Part shown: positions 53,906 to 62,402 of the stretch, in pieces | How the letters are laid out: every line of letters starts with the position of its first letter | Position numbering within the stretch: position 1 is the first letter of the stretch | NCBI GenBank assembly: GCA_016711095.1 | Contig: JADJTP010000003.1 | Span: forward strand, 186,001-250,000 | Length of the DNA: 64,000 bases | DNA from: Actinomycetales bacterium | GTDB lineage: Bacteria; Actinomycetota; Actinomycetes; Actinomycetales; Dermatophilaceae | Direction: 5' to 3' | Notes under the pieces: model-generated | The model's input: the letters and a program-made list of their open reading frames with translations, nothing else | What the model was told of the DNA's origin: nothing | The model's database searches: none | Program-made: the position numbers and the translations under genes

Positions 53906-55111
53906 GTGAGCGCACGGGCGTCGCGGTGGCAACGGTGGGCCGACTTCCGGCGACGGCAACGTGCCCGGGTCACCCAACACGTCGACCTTCCCGACATCCC
54001 CGAAGGGGCTGGACCCCCTGAACCCGATGCCCTCCAGGCGTCGACCTCGGTCCATCCCCCGGCCGGGATCCCCCTCAACCGACATTCGCCGTTCTACATC
54101 GGGCTGGTCGGCGGCCTGGGCGTCCTGGCCGCCTACAGCCTGTGGACGGCACTTGGGGCTCTCGACACGGTCATCACCCTGCTCGTCATCGCCGTGTTCC
54201 TCACCCTCGCCCTCAACCCTCTGGTCGAACGACTGATCCGTTCGGGGCTCGGGCGCCCGAGCGCCGTCGCTGCGGTCTTCGCCCTCGTCGTCGTCGTCGC
54301 CGTCCTGCTGGGCCTGGTCGTGGTTCCCCCCGTCACCCAGCAGGGCAGCGAACTCGCCCGCACCGCCCCCCAACTGGTCGACCGGCTCCTGGAAGATCCG
54401 CGGCTGCGCGACTTCGAGTCGACCTACCACGTCCTGGACAGACTCCGCGAGGAGCTCAACCGCCGTCTGACCGACGGGGCCTTCATGTCCCAGGCGGTCG
54501 ACGGGGTCCTGGGCGTGGGCAAGGCGCTCGCGTCCGGCATCTTCTCGGCAGTCACGGTCCTCGTCCTCACCCTCTATTTCCTCGTCTCGCTGCCCACCCT
54601 CAAACGAGCGGCCTTCGCCCTCGTGCCGGCAACCCGGCGGCCCCGGGTGAGTTCGTTGGCCGAGGCGATCATGAGTCGGGTCGGGGCGTACGCTATCGGG
54701 CAACTGCTTGTCGCGACGATCAACGCCTGCTGCTCCTACGTCATGATGAAGATCGTCGGCATCCCATACGCCGCGGTGCTCGCCGTGGCAGTCGGGGCCC
54801 TAGGCCTCATTCCCATGGTCGGCGCCACCCTCGGGGCCGTCGTCGTCGCGGTGGTCGCGATCTTCGTCGATCCCACCAAGGCCCTCATCGCCGTCGTCTA
54901 TTTCGTCATCTATCAACAGCTCGAGAACTACGTGGTCGCCCCGCGGATGATGCAGCGCACCGTCTCCGTGCCGGGAGCGATCACCATCATCGCGGCGCTC
55001 GCCGGGGGCACGCTGGCGGGTGTGCTGGGGGCGCTGCTCGCCATCCCGACGGCGGCCGGGCTGCTGCTGCTCTACGAAGAGGTTCTCGTCCCGCGCCAGC
55101 AGTTGCACTGA
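53906..55111 (+). CDS. AI-2E family membrane transporter
   Basis: The 401-residue protein has the AI-2E/PerM layout. A cytoplasmic N-terminal tail of about 60 residues precedes paired membrane helices (FYIGLVGGLGVLAAYSLW and TVITLLVIAVFLTLALNPL), a third helix (FALVVVVAVLLGLVVVPPV), a large loop, and a C-terminal bundle with IGQLLVATINACCSYV, GLIPMVGATLGAVVVAVVAI and YQQLENYVVAPRMMQ, the conserved family motif. Substrates vary (signals, ions, osmolytes) and cannot be told from sequence. Three near GTG codons compete; 53906 is preferred because GGAGG at 53890-53894 can serve only that one. TAGGCT at 53876-53881 may be its -10 box. GuaB1 follows after 14 bases from its own leaderless promoter. 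Confidence 0.82.
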   Translation: MSARASRWQRWADFRRRQRARVTQHVDLPDIPEGAGPPEPDALQASTSVHPPAGIPLNRHSPFYIGLVGGLGVLAAYSLWTALGALDTVITLLVIAVFLTLALNPLVERLIRSGLGRPSAVAAVFALVVVVAVLLGLVVVPPVTQQGSELARTAPQLVDRLLEDPRLRDFESTYHVLDRLREELNRRLTDGAFMSQAVDGVLGVGKALASGIFSAVTVLVLTLYFLVSLPTLKRAAFALVPATRRPRVSSLAEAIMSRVGAYAIGQLLVATINACCSYVMMKIVGIPYAAVLAVAVGALGLIPMVGATLGAVVVAVVAIFVDPTKALIAVVYFVIYQQLENYVVAPRMMQRTVSVPGAITIIAALAGGTLAGVLGALLAIPTAAGLLLLYEEVLVPRQQLH

Positions 55112-55113
55112 CC

Positions 55114-55119
55114 TAGATT
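55114..55119 (+). promoter_or_regulatory. Leaderless -10 element of guaB1 (TAGATT)
   Basis: TAGATT ends six bases before the ATG at 55126 and overlaps the short gap after the transporter stop. Confidence 0.55.
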
Positions 55120-55125
55120 TCGGTC

Positions 55126-56565
55126 ATGCACTTCCTCAACGGTCTGCAGCCCGTCTTCGACCTCTCCTTCGACGACGTGTTCATGGTGCCTCGGCACTCT
55201 GCGGTCGCCAGCCGGATGGACGTCGATCTCGCCAGTGCCGACGGGTCAGGCACGACGATCCCCGTCGTCGTCGCCAACATGACGGCCGTCAGCGGGCGGC
55301 GGATGGCCGAGACGATCGCGCGACGCGGGGGCATCGCGGTCATCCCGCAGGACATCCCGGTCGACGTCGTCGCCGACGTCATCGCCTTCGTCAAGGCCCG
55401 CCACGTCGTCTATGACACGCCCGTCACCCTCACTGCCGGCTCGACGGTGGCCGATGCCCTCGGTCTGCTGCCCAAACGCGCTCACGGCGCCGCGGTCGTT
55501 CTCGATGACCAGCGCCGGCCCGTCGGCGTGGTCACCGAAGCCGACCTGGACGGGGTCGACAGGTTCACCCAACTCGAGCGGGTGATGTCCGGCGACCTGG
55601 TCAGCCTGCCTGACGGGATCGACCCGGAGGCGGCCTTCGAGCGCCTCAGCGAGATGCGCCACCGCCTGGCCCCCGTCGTGTCCGCTGACGGGAGGCTGGT
55701 GGGCCTGCTCACCCGCCAGGGCGCGTTGCGGGCCACTCTCTATCGCCCCGCAGTCGACGCCGGTGGCCGGCTGCGCATCGCCGCAGCCTCTGGCGTCGGC
55801 GGCGACGTCGCAGCGCGGGCCGAGCGTCTCGTCGAGGCGGGGGTCGATGTGCTGGTACTCGACACGGCCCACGGTCACCAGGACAAGATGTTCGATGCGC
55901 TGCGGGCGGTCCGGGCGACCGGCATCGAGGTGCCGATCGTCGCCGGTAACGTCGTCGCTGCCGAGGGTGTCCGGGCACTCATCGAGGCGGGCGCCGACAT
56001 CGTCAAAGTGGGAGTCGGTCCCGGCGCGATGTGCACGACCCGGATGATGACCGGCGTCGGCCGTCCACAGTTCTCCGCCGTGCTCGAGTGCGCTCGCGCG
56101 GCGCGTGAGCTCGATGCTCACGTCTGGGCCGACGGTGGGGTGCGTCACCCTCGCGATGTCGCCCTCGCGCTGGCGGCCGGGGCGAGCAACGTCATGATCG
56201 GCTCCTGGTTTGCCGGCACCCACGAATCTCCGAGCGACCTTCACCTCGCTGCGGACGGCCGCGCCTTCAAGGAGTCCTTCGGGATGGCGTCGGCCCGCGC
56301 CGTGCGCCTGCGAACGAGCGGCGAGACGGCATACGACCGGGCTCGCAAGTCCCTCTTCGAGGAGGGGATCTCGACCTCCAGGATGTATCTGGACCCCGCC
56401 CGGCCAGGCGTCGAGGACCTGCTCGATTCGATCACTGCAGGAGTGCGCTCGGCATGCACGTATGCCGGTGCGGCGACGCTCGCACAGCTGCATGAACGCG
56501 CGATCGTCGGGTTGCAGAGCCAGGCCGGCTTCGCCGAGGGACGCCCTCTGCATTCGTCGTGGTGA
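55126..56565 (+). CDS. guaB1: GuaB1-type IMP dehydrogenase/GMP reductase family protein
   Basis: The 479-residue protein has the IMPDH/GMPR barrel split by a pair of CBS domains (about residues 93-205, with TVADALGLLPKRAHGAAVV and MRHRLAPVVSADGRLVGLL). The barrel blocks are SFDDVFMVPRHSAVASR, LVLDTAHGHQDKM and the catalytic cysteine loop KVGVGPGAMCTTRMMTGVG. It matches the actinobacterial GuaB1 group, characterised in mycobacteria as a CBS-containing GMP reductase, which returns GMP to IMP in purine salvage. CBS domains would sense purine nucleotides. The leaderless start and short gap to the next gene suggest an own promoter with possible read-through into the cNMP/CBS gene. Confidence 0.88.
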   Translation: MHFLNGLQPVFDLSFDDVFMVPRHSAVASRMDVDLASADGSGTTIPVVVANMTAVSGRRMAETIARRGGIAVIPQDIPVDVVADVIAFVKARHVVYDTPVTLTAGSTVADALGLLPKRAHGAAVVLDDQRRPVGVVTEADLDGVDRFTQLERVMSGDLVSLPDGIDPEAAFERLSEMRHRLAPVVSADGRLVGLLTRQGALRATLYRPAVDAGGRLRIAAASGVGGDVAARAERLVEAGVDVLVLDTAHGHQDKMFDALRAVRATGIEVPIVAGNVVAAEGVRALIEAGADIVKVGVGPGAMCTTRMMTGVGRPQFSAVLECARAARELDAHVWADGGVRHPRDVALALAAGASNVMIGSWFAGTHESPSDLHLAADGRAFKESFGMASARAVRLRTSGETAYDRARKSLFEEGISTSRMYLDPARPGVEDLLDSITAGVRSACTYAGAATLAQLHERAIVGLQSQAGFAEGRPLHSSW

Positions 56566-56583
56566 ACCTGTCAGGATGACGCC

Positions 56584-58455
56584 ATGTCGATGGACGTCGA
56601 GCTCACCGAGATCAGCGATTTCCTGGCGGCGCACCCGCCGTTCGACGATCTCCCCCGGCAAGTCCTCGACCGGCTCGCGCAAGCCCTGCGCATCGAATAC
56701 TTCCGCCGCGGCACCCGAATCATCACCCGCGGCGAGGACAACCACGCCCTCTATGTCGTGCGTACCGGGGCCGTGGAGTTGCACGACCGGCACGGCGGCT
56801 TCATGGATCGCGGGGCGGTGGGCACGAGCTTCGGCTCCTACACACTGCTCCAAGGGAACCCGGCGGACTTCGAGGTCGTCGCCCTCGAAGACAGCCTCTG
56901 CCTCGTCATCAACGCCGCGACCTTCCGTCAGGTGTCAGCGGCCCACCCCAGCTTCGAGGCGTTCTTCGACCTGCAGAGCACCAGCCGGATGCGTGGGGCG
57001 GTCGCCTCGTTACACGTCACCCACAACGGCGGGGCCATCCTGAAGACCAAGGCGACCGAGATGCTTTCACGGGCTGCGGTCACGACCCAAGCCAGCGACT
57101 CCATCCGCGAGGCCGCCTGCGTCATGACAAAGCACCGCGTCTCCAGCCTGCTCATCATGGACGGCGACAAGCTCGTGGGCATCGTCACCGACAGCGATCT
57201 GCGCAACCGGGTCGTGGCAGCCGACATCGACACCGGGCTGCCGGTCTCGTGCGTGATGACGCCAGACCCGGCGACCGGTTCGGCCGACGCGTTGGCCTTC
57301 CAGGTCCTCATGGAGATGACCAACCGCAACATCCACCACCTGCCGATCATCGGCGCCGACGGCGCGCCCGAAGGGGTCATCACGACGACCGACCTGGTGC
57401 GGCTGGAGCGGAACAACCCGATCTATCTCGTCGGTGACATCACCCAGGCCGCCGATGTCGCGTCGATCGCCGAAGCGAGTAAGCGCCTCGCTCAGGTCGT
57501 CGAGGTGCTTGTCACCCAGGACGCCTCAGCCGAGGACATCGGGCGGATCATCACCGCCGTCGGAGACGCCGTCGAGCGTCGGCTACTCGGTCTGGCCGAG
57601 GCCCACCTCGGCCCTCCCCCGGTGGCCTACTGCTGGGTCGCTCTCGGTTCGAGGGCCCGCCAAGAGCAAGCCCTCGCAGCCGATCAGGACAACGCGCTCA
57701 TCCTCGACAACGATGTGCAGCCCGAGGACATCGACTACTTCGCCGCGCTCGCTACGTTCGTCACCGACGCGCTTGTGGAATGCGGCTATCCACGCTGCCC
57801 CGGCGACATCATGGCGACCAACCCGCGGTGGCGGGTCTCGCTCAATCAGTGGCGGTCGGAGTTCACGACCTGGCTGACCGAGCCGGTGCCGGACGCCATC
57901 TTGCGGGCGAGCATCTTCTTCGACATGCGGCCGGTCTACGGAGACCAGCAGCTGTTTCACAAGCTGCGCAAGCACATTCTCACGCAGGCTCCCTCCTCGA
58001 AACTCTTTCTGGCCCACCTCACCAAGCGCGCCGGCGAGAACGAGCCGCCGCTTGGCTTCTTCCGCGGATTCGTGCTGGAGAAGGCGGGCCTGCACCGCGC
58101 CACACTCGACATCAAACGCGGCGGGATCGGGGCCGTCGTCGAGATCGCTCGCGTCCTGGCGCTATCGATCGGCACGCGGGCGGTCAACACCCAGACCAGG
58201 CTTGCGGCGGCGGTGAACGCCGGCTCCCTGTCACCCGAGCGCGGTCAGGACCTTCGGGACGCCTTCGAGTTCATCTCATACGTACGGCTGCGCCATCAAG
58301 CCCACCAGGTGCGCGACGGTCGCCACACGGACAACTACGTCACGCCCGACGACCTCAGCTCGTTCGAGAAGCGCCACCTGCGCGAGGCCTTTGCCATCGT
58401 GCGGTCGGCGCAGAGCTCGCTCGGCCACCGCTATCCCTCGACCTACATCTCCTGA
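56584..58455 (+). CDS. cNMP-binding, double-CBS, DUF294 nucleotidyltransferase-like protein
   Basis: The 623-residue cytoplasmic protein has a cyclic-nucleotide-binding beta-roll (about residues 20-130, GTRIITRGEDNHALYVVRTG) and two CBS domains (about 158-285, MTKHRVSSLLIMDGDKLVGI and TNRNIHHLPIIGADGAPEGV). A GlnD-like nucleotidyltransferase domain follows (about 345-470, WVALGSRARQEQALAADQDNA, where G-S and the D-x-D-like acidic pair are kept), with a DUF294 C-terminal helical domain. A signal-sensing role is inferred from the domains. The exonuclease gene starts nine bases after the stop; this pair is a recurrent neighbourhood in bacteria, suggesting a joint function. CAGGAT six bases before the ATG is a weak leaderless -10. 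Confidence 0.85.
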   Translation: MSMDVELTEISDFLAAHPPFDDLPRQVLDRLAQALRIEYFRRGTRIITRGEDNHALYVVRTGAVELHDRHGGFMDRGAVGTSFGSYTLLQGNPADFEVVALEDSLCLVINAATFRQVSAAHPSFEAFFDLQSTSRMRGAVASLHVTHNGGAILKTKATEMLSRAAVTTQASDSIREAACVMTKHRVSSLLIMDGDKLVGIVTDSDLRNRVVAADIDTGLPVSCVMTPDPATGSADALAFQVLMEMTNRNIHHLPIIGADGAPEGVITTTDLVRLERNNPIYLVGDITQAADVASIAEASKRLAQVVEVLVTQDASAEDIGRIITAVGDAVERRLLGLAEAHLGPPPVAYCWVALGSRARQEQALAADQDNALILDNDVQPEDIDYFAALATFVTDALVECGYPRCPGDIMATNPRWRVSLNQWRSEFTTWLTEPVPDAILRASIFFDMRPVYGDQQLFHKLRKHILTQAPSSKLFLAHLTKRAGENEPPLGFFRGFVLEKAGLHRATLDIKRGGIGAVVEIARVLALSIGTRAVNTQTRLAAAVNAGSLSPERGQDLRDAFEFISYVRLRHQAHQVRDGRHTDNYVTPDDLSSFEKRHLREAFAIVRSAQSSLGHRYPSTYIS

Positions 58456-58464
58456 GGAGGTCGC

Positions 58465-59151
58465 GTGTTCACCAACGCCAGATCGGCCGAGTCCACCCGC
58501 AAGCGGCTGCTGCGCGGCATCCAGGCCGGGCCGCTGCACGACTACCTCGCCACCGCATTGCCCGACCCGTCCATGTCGGTGCGCGATCTGTCGCTGCTGG
58601 CCGTAGACCTGGAGACTACGGGGCTGCACCCCAAGAGGGATCGGGTACTTTCGGTGGGTTTCGTGCCCATCGACGGGCTGTCGATCGACCTGTCCGGAGC
58701 TCGTCGCTTCGTCGTGCAAGCCGGTGTCGAGGTCGGCCAGAGCGCGACGATCCACGGGATCACCGACGACGACTGCGCCGACGGGACGCCGCTCGAGGAG
58801 GTCCTGTCGGAGGTGCTCGCGGCCTTGCGCGGACGCGTCCTGCTCGCCCACTACACCGACATCGAGGAACGCTTCCTCTCGGCGGCCTGCGAGCGGGTCT
58901 ATGGCGCGCGGATGCCGGTCGCGCGCATCGACACCCTGGAGTTGCACCGTCGGCTCATCGTCCGATGGGGCGAAGCGCCGATGCGTCTGGCTCTGCGGCT
59001 GTGGACGGCTCGCGAGCGGTATGGGCTGCCCATCTATCGTGCGCACGAGGCGCTCATCGACGCGGTGTCCTGCGCCGAATTGTTCCTGGCCCAGGTCGCC
59101 GAGATGCAGGCGGACGGCCGAGAGATCACTCTCGCGAAGCTGGCCTCCTGA
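58465..59151 (+). CDS. DnaQ-like DEDDh 3'-5' exonuclease
   Basis: The 228-residue protein carries the DEDDh exonuclease motifs: LLAVDLETTGLHPKRDRVLS (D-x-E, near residue 47), a second aspartate region LLAHYTDIEERFL, and AHEALIDAVSCAELFL with the H...D pair (near residue 196). A helical N-terminal extension of about 40 residues (RSAESTRKRLLRGIQAGPLH) precedes it. Such proteins degrade RNA or DNA from the 3' end or proofread. The GTG start has GGAGG close by and lies nine bases after the DUF294 gene, so the two are surely co-transcribed. A role downstream of the cNMP/CBS sensor is plausible but unproven. Confidence 0.87.
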   Translation: MFTNARSAESTRKRLLRGIQAGPLHDYLATALPDPSMSVRDLSLLAVDLETTGLHPKRDRVLSVGFVPIDGLSIDLSGARRFVVQAGVEVGQSATIHGITDDDCADGTPLEEVLSEVLAALRGRVLLAHYTDIEERFLSAACERVYGARMPVARIDTLELHRRLIVRWGEAPMRLALRLWTARERYGLPIYRAHEALIDAVSCAELFLAQVAEMQADGREITLAKLAS

Positions 59152-59216
59152 ACCGGATCTCGGTGGTGGCCCGCCGGGGGACGTCCGCCCCACGGGGGTG
59201 CGAAGCTGGCGCTCCC

Positions 59217-59513
59217 TCAGCGATAGGAGCCGCGCGGCGGCCGGGTCTCGCGGTGCGCCCAGCAGGCGAGGTGCCAGTGCCGACGGTCCTCTAGGCCGCC
59301 GATTCCCTCGGCCGGCCAGACGACGACGTGCGGTATGCCGCCCAACTGTTGCTGGCAGCCCGGGCAGCGGTAAGGGGCCCCCGACCCGGCGCCGGCGACG
59401 CGGCGTACGAACCACTGGCTACCGGCATACGGCTGTCGCATCGCGGGCCCCACCGTGGCGCGGCCGAGCTCTGGCCGCGCAGCGTCGTCGCGGCGTCGAT
59501 TGGCCCTAGGCAT
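59217..59513 (-). CDS. Small zinc-ribbon-like protein of unknown function
   Basis: The 98-residue protein has a basic N-terminal region (RANRRRDDAARPELGR) and a compact C-terminal domain with putative zinc ligands: YRCPGCQQQLGGIPHVVVWP supplies a CxxC and a histidine, and RRHWHLACWAHRE an H...C pair. Small proteins with the same layout are widespread in actinobacteria and are often labelled ATP/GTP-binding proteins without evidence. The pattern suggests a nucleic-acid or protein contact module; function is unknown. It converges on the exonuclease gene, with 65 bases between the stop codons. Confidence 0.7.
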   Translation of the reverse strand: MPRANRRRDDAARPELGRATVGPAMRQPYAGSQWFVRRVAGAGSGAPYRCPGCQQQLGGIPHVVVWPAEGIGGLEDRRHWHLACWAHRETRPPRGSYR

Positions 59514-59558
59514 GACCCGAATTGTTGCATTCTTGTCGTCCCGCCCGCGGAGCGCGGC

Positions 59559-59595
59559 TAGTCTTGTCCCATGCCCTACGCGGAGGGCTTCTAGA
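59559..59595 (+). promoter_or_regulatory. Leaderless-type promoter with a seven-codon ORF
   Basis: TAGTCT (59559-59564) is followed after six bases by an ATG (59572... position counted from the line start) opening a seven-codon frame, MPYAEGF, that ends in TAG. No plus-strand gene follows before the convergent dehydrogenase, so the product, if any, would be a short RNA or peptide overlapping the structured region 59578-59714. Confidence 0.35.
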
Positions 59596-59714
59596 TCTGG
59601 GGGGGTCAGCCTCCGCGCAGAAGGCGGCGTGCAAGATCACGCCGCCGAAGCTCCGTGGCGGCGCGGAGTGGTGAACGCACCAGGGGGGTGGTCACCACTG
59701 CGCGCCGCCACGGA
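59578..59714 (-). ncRNA. Structured RNA candidate with C-rich loops, 6C-RNA-like
   Basis: On the minus strand three hairpins follow each other. The first has a 23-bp stem (59692-59714 with 59652-59674, one mismatch) whose apical part is ACCA-CCCCCC-TGGT, a loop of exactly six C. The second is a 9-bp stem GGCGGCGTG/CACGCCGCC. The third has CGCGGAGG paired with CCTCCGCG around a loop containing seven C. Two hairpins with loops of six or more C define the actinobacterial 6C RNA family. The strand is not certain, because a promoter-like box points the other way, and the first hairpin may simply be the terminator of the dehydrogenase gene. Confidence 0.45.
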
Positions 59715-59741
59715 ACGGCATGTCCCCGGCTGGACGCGATC

Positions 59742-61520
59742 TCAGCTGTACATGCGGAAGCCGCGCTTGCTCTTGCGCCCGAGGTAGCCAGCGGTAACCA
59801 GGTGCTCCAGTAGTGGCGCCGGCGCGAAACCCGGCTCGCGGAACTCCATGTAGAGCTCACGCTGGATCGCCAGTGACACATCGAGCCCGACGACGTCGAG
59901 CAACTCGAACGGGCCCATCGGATAGCCACAGCCGGTCTTCATCGCCGTGTCGATCTCATCGGCGGTCGCGTAGTGCGCTTCGAGCATCCGGATGGCGTCG
60001 TTGAGATACGGGAAGAGCAGCGCGTTGACGATGAAGCCGGAGCGGTCGCCGCACTGCACCGGCACCTTGCCGACCTTGCTCGACAGGGCAACGGTCGTCG
60101 CGATGACCGCCGGGTCGGTGGCCACGGTGTGGACGACCTCGACGAGCTTCATCACCTGGGCGGGGTTGAAGAAGTGCATGCCGATGACGTCGCCGGGGCG
60201 GCTGGTGACGTTGGCGCACTGGATGATCGGCAGCGAGCTGGTCGTCGTGGCGAGGATCGCTCCCGGCTTGCAGATGCGGTCGAGGTCGCGGAAGAGCTCT
60301 TGCTTGATCGCCAAGTCCTCGGCGATGGCCTCGACGACGATGTCGACATCGGCGAGAGCTTCGCGGGAGGTGGCTCCGGTGATCCGGGAGTTGATCGCGT
60401 CGGCGGCCTCCTGGGTCATCTTGCCGCGGTCGATCATCCGCGCCTGGCCCTTGGCGATCGCCGCGACCACGCCGTCGACCTTGTCCTGCCCGCGTGCGAC
60501 GTAGACGACGTCATAGCCTGCCTTGGCAAACACCTCGATGATGCCGGTGGCCATCGTTCCTGACCCGACGACGCCGACCTTCGTGATCTTGGCCAGCCCA
60601 GGGTCGTCGGCTCCGTCGGCCGTGGGGGTTTGGCCGTCCGGGACCACCTGGGAGCTGCCGGGGGCGGCATACGTGTAGAAGCCTCGCCCGGTCTTGCGGC
60701 CCTTCAGGCCCGCGTTGACCATCTGCTTGATGACTGGGCTGGGCGCGTGCAAGCGATCGCGGCCCTGGTGGTACATCGTGTCGAGGATTTCGTATGCCGT
60801 GTCGAGACCGATGAGGTCCATGAGCGCGAGGGGACCCATCGGCAGCCCGCAGCCGAAGCGCATCGAGGCGTCGAGGTCCTCGCGGGTGGCGTACTTCTGC
60901 TCGTACATCGACACGGCGTGGTTGAGATAGCCGAAGAGCAACGCGTTGGCGATGAAGCCGGCCTTGTCGCCGACGACGACGGGCTTCTTTCCCAGGCGCT
61001 CCGCGAGCGCGCGGACGTCGCTGAAGACGTCGTCGGAGGTGACGACGGTGCGGATGACCTCGACGAACTGCATGACCGTCGCCGGGTTGAAGAAGTGCAT
61101 GCCGACGACGCGCGAGGGCTTCTTGGTCGCGACGGCGATCTCCGTGACCGACAACGACGAGGTGTTGGTGGCCAGGATGGCGTCGTCGGTCACGACGAGG
61201 TCCAGGGCGGCGAGGACTTCCTTCTTGACTGCCAGTTGCTCCGGCACCGCTTCCACGACGAGCTGGCATTCAGCGAGATCGGCCATCTCGGTGGCGAAAG
61301 TGATCCGGCCGATGATGGCGTCGGCCTCGTCCTGGTCGAGTTTGCCGCGGCTCACCGCGCGGGCGGTGGAGGTGGCCAGCACCCCCTTGCCGCGCTCCAG
61401 CGCCGCCTCGTCTACTTCGAGCGCGACGACATGAATGCCGTTGCGCGCGAAGGTCTCTGCGATGCCTGCACCCATGGTGCCCAGCCCGATGACGCCTACA
61501 GTCGTGAAGTCGCGTGCCAT
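59742..61520 (-). CDS. Double 3-hydroxyacyl-CoA (3-hydroxybutyryl-CoA) dehydrogenase
   Basis: The 592-residue protein is two complete 3-hydroxyacyl-CoA dehydrogenases in tandem. Each half has an NAD(P)-binding motif (VGVIGLGTMGAGIAETFA near residue 8; VGVVGSGTMATGIIEVFA near residue 315), the catalytic-region VGMHFFNPATVMQ / IGMHFFNPAQVMK and the C-terminal domain PMGPLALMDLIGLD / PMGPFELLDVVGLD. The halves are clearly homologous but divergent, so the duplication is old. The enzyme oxidises 3-hydroxyacyl-CoA or, in reverse, makes 3-hydroxybutyryl-CoA for the Ccr route. Single-domain versions are about 285 residues. The second half has GSGTMATG in place of the first half's GLGTMGAG. Confidence 0.9.
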   Translation of the reverse strand: MARDFTTVGVIGLGTMGAGIAETFARNGIHVVALEVDEAALERGKGVLATSTARAVSRGKLDQDEADAIIGRITFATEMADLAECQLVVEAVPEQLAVKKEVLAALDLVVTDDAILATNTSSLSVTEIAVATKKPSRVVGMHFFNPATVMQFVEVIRTVVTSDDVFSDVRALAERLGKKPVVVGDKAGFIANALLFGYLNHAVSMYEQKYATREDLDASMRFGCGLPMGPLALMDLIGLDTAYEILDTMYHQGRDRLHAPSPVIKQMVNAGLKGRKTGRGFYTYAAPGSSQVVPDGQTPTADGADDPGLAKITKVGVVGSGTMATGIIEVFAKAGYDVVYVARGQDKVDGVVAAIAKGQARMIDRGKMTQEAADAINSRITGATSREALADVDIVVEAIAEDLAIKQELFRDLDRICKPGAILATTTSSLPIIQCANVTSRPGDVIGMHFFNPAQVMKLVEVVHTVATDPAVIATTVALSSKVGKVPVQCGDRSGFIVNALLFPYLNDAIRMLEAHYATADEIDTAMKTGCGYPMGPFELLDVVGLDVSLAIQRELYMEFREPGFAPAPLLEHLVTAGYLGRKSKRGFRMYS

Positions 61521-61605
61521 TGTGCGAGTCTCTCAGGGCCTGGGACCGCGCGGCTAGCCACGGGCGGGGCGAGAGTCGTCACACCCGGCGCTCAGTCAGC
61601 CGGCG

Positions 61606-62304
61606 TCAGATGGTCTTGACGACGATGTCGTGCAGGCATCCGCCGGCGCCGGCGAGCTTGTCGGCTGCGTTGGACATGTGCCGGTAGACCTCGCGCTTCT
61701 TGAAGACATCCATGACCTGCTTGAGCGCGGCCGGGTGGGTGTGTCCGTCCGCCGACTCCATCGCCGCAATGTGCTGCTCGACGTCGAAGAGCTCTGCGAG
61801 TGCCCGACGATAGGTCTTCTCGGTGTTGCGTTCCGCCTTCTTGGCCGCCTGGGCGAAACCTTCGGCGCCGGCCGGGGCGGCGGCGAAGGTCTGGTAGCCC
61901 TGGTTGAGCGCCTCGGCGCCGTCCTTGAGGTGACCGGCCATTTCCAGGGTGTAGGCGTCGGGCGCCACCCCGAGAACCTCCATCTCGCGGACCGTCGTCT
62001 TGCAGTAGTTGAGGATGTCGTCGATGGAGATCATCGCGCGGTAGAGGTCCTCGCGGTCCATCGGCGTGGAGAAGGCCTGGTTGAGCTGGTCGACATTCCG
62101 GTCCTTGAGCTCATCGCCGCGGTGCTCAAGCTCACGAACCCGCAGGGCGACCGCCTCATCGCCGCTGTCCATGAAGGCCACGAGCGCCGACGTGGCATCC
62201 ACGGCCAGGGCCGACTGCTCGGCGATCATCGTCACGAAGTCGGGCATCTTCGGGAAGATGCGGCCGACCACCTTGGCCAGGGGATTGCTCCCGCCACCGC
62301 TCAT
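61606..62304 (-). CDS. DUF47 (PhoU-like) accessory protein of the Pit transporter
   Basis: The 232-residue all-helical protein belongs to the DUF47/PhoU-like family: FVTMIAEQSALAVDATSALV, RELEHRGDELKDRNVDQLNQ, FSTPMDREDLYRAMISIDDI and KREVYRHMSNAADKLAGAG are the usual blocks, the last carrying metal-binding acidic/His residues. These proteins are encoded next to Pit phosphate carriers and are thought to control them. AGGAGG stands directly before the ATG. It lies downstream of pit on the same strand with 98 bases between, so the two form one unit. Confidence 0.88.
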   Translation of the reverse strand: MSGGGSNPLAKVVGRIFPKMPDFVTMIAEQSALAVDATSALVAFMDSGDEAVALRVRELEHRGDELKDRNVDQLNQAFSTPMDREDLYRAMISIDDILNYCKTTVREMEVLGVAPDAYTLEMAGHLKDGAEALNQGYQTFAAAPAGAEGFAQAAKKAERNTEKTYRRALAELFDVEQHIAAMESADGHTHPAALKQVMDVFKKREVYRHMSNAADKLAGAGGCLHDIVVKTI

Positions 62305-62402
62305 GTCGTTCCTCCTGTTTGGGGCTGGTCAGCTTGCTGTCGGGCCTTGGTGTGGTCTGTCGAGTGACTCGGGGATGCGAGGGTGGCACGGGGCCGTGGG
62401 GC

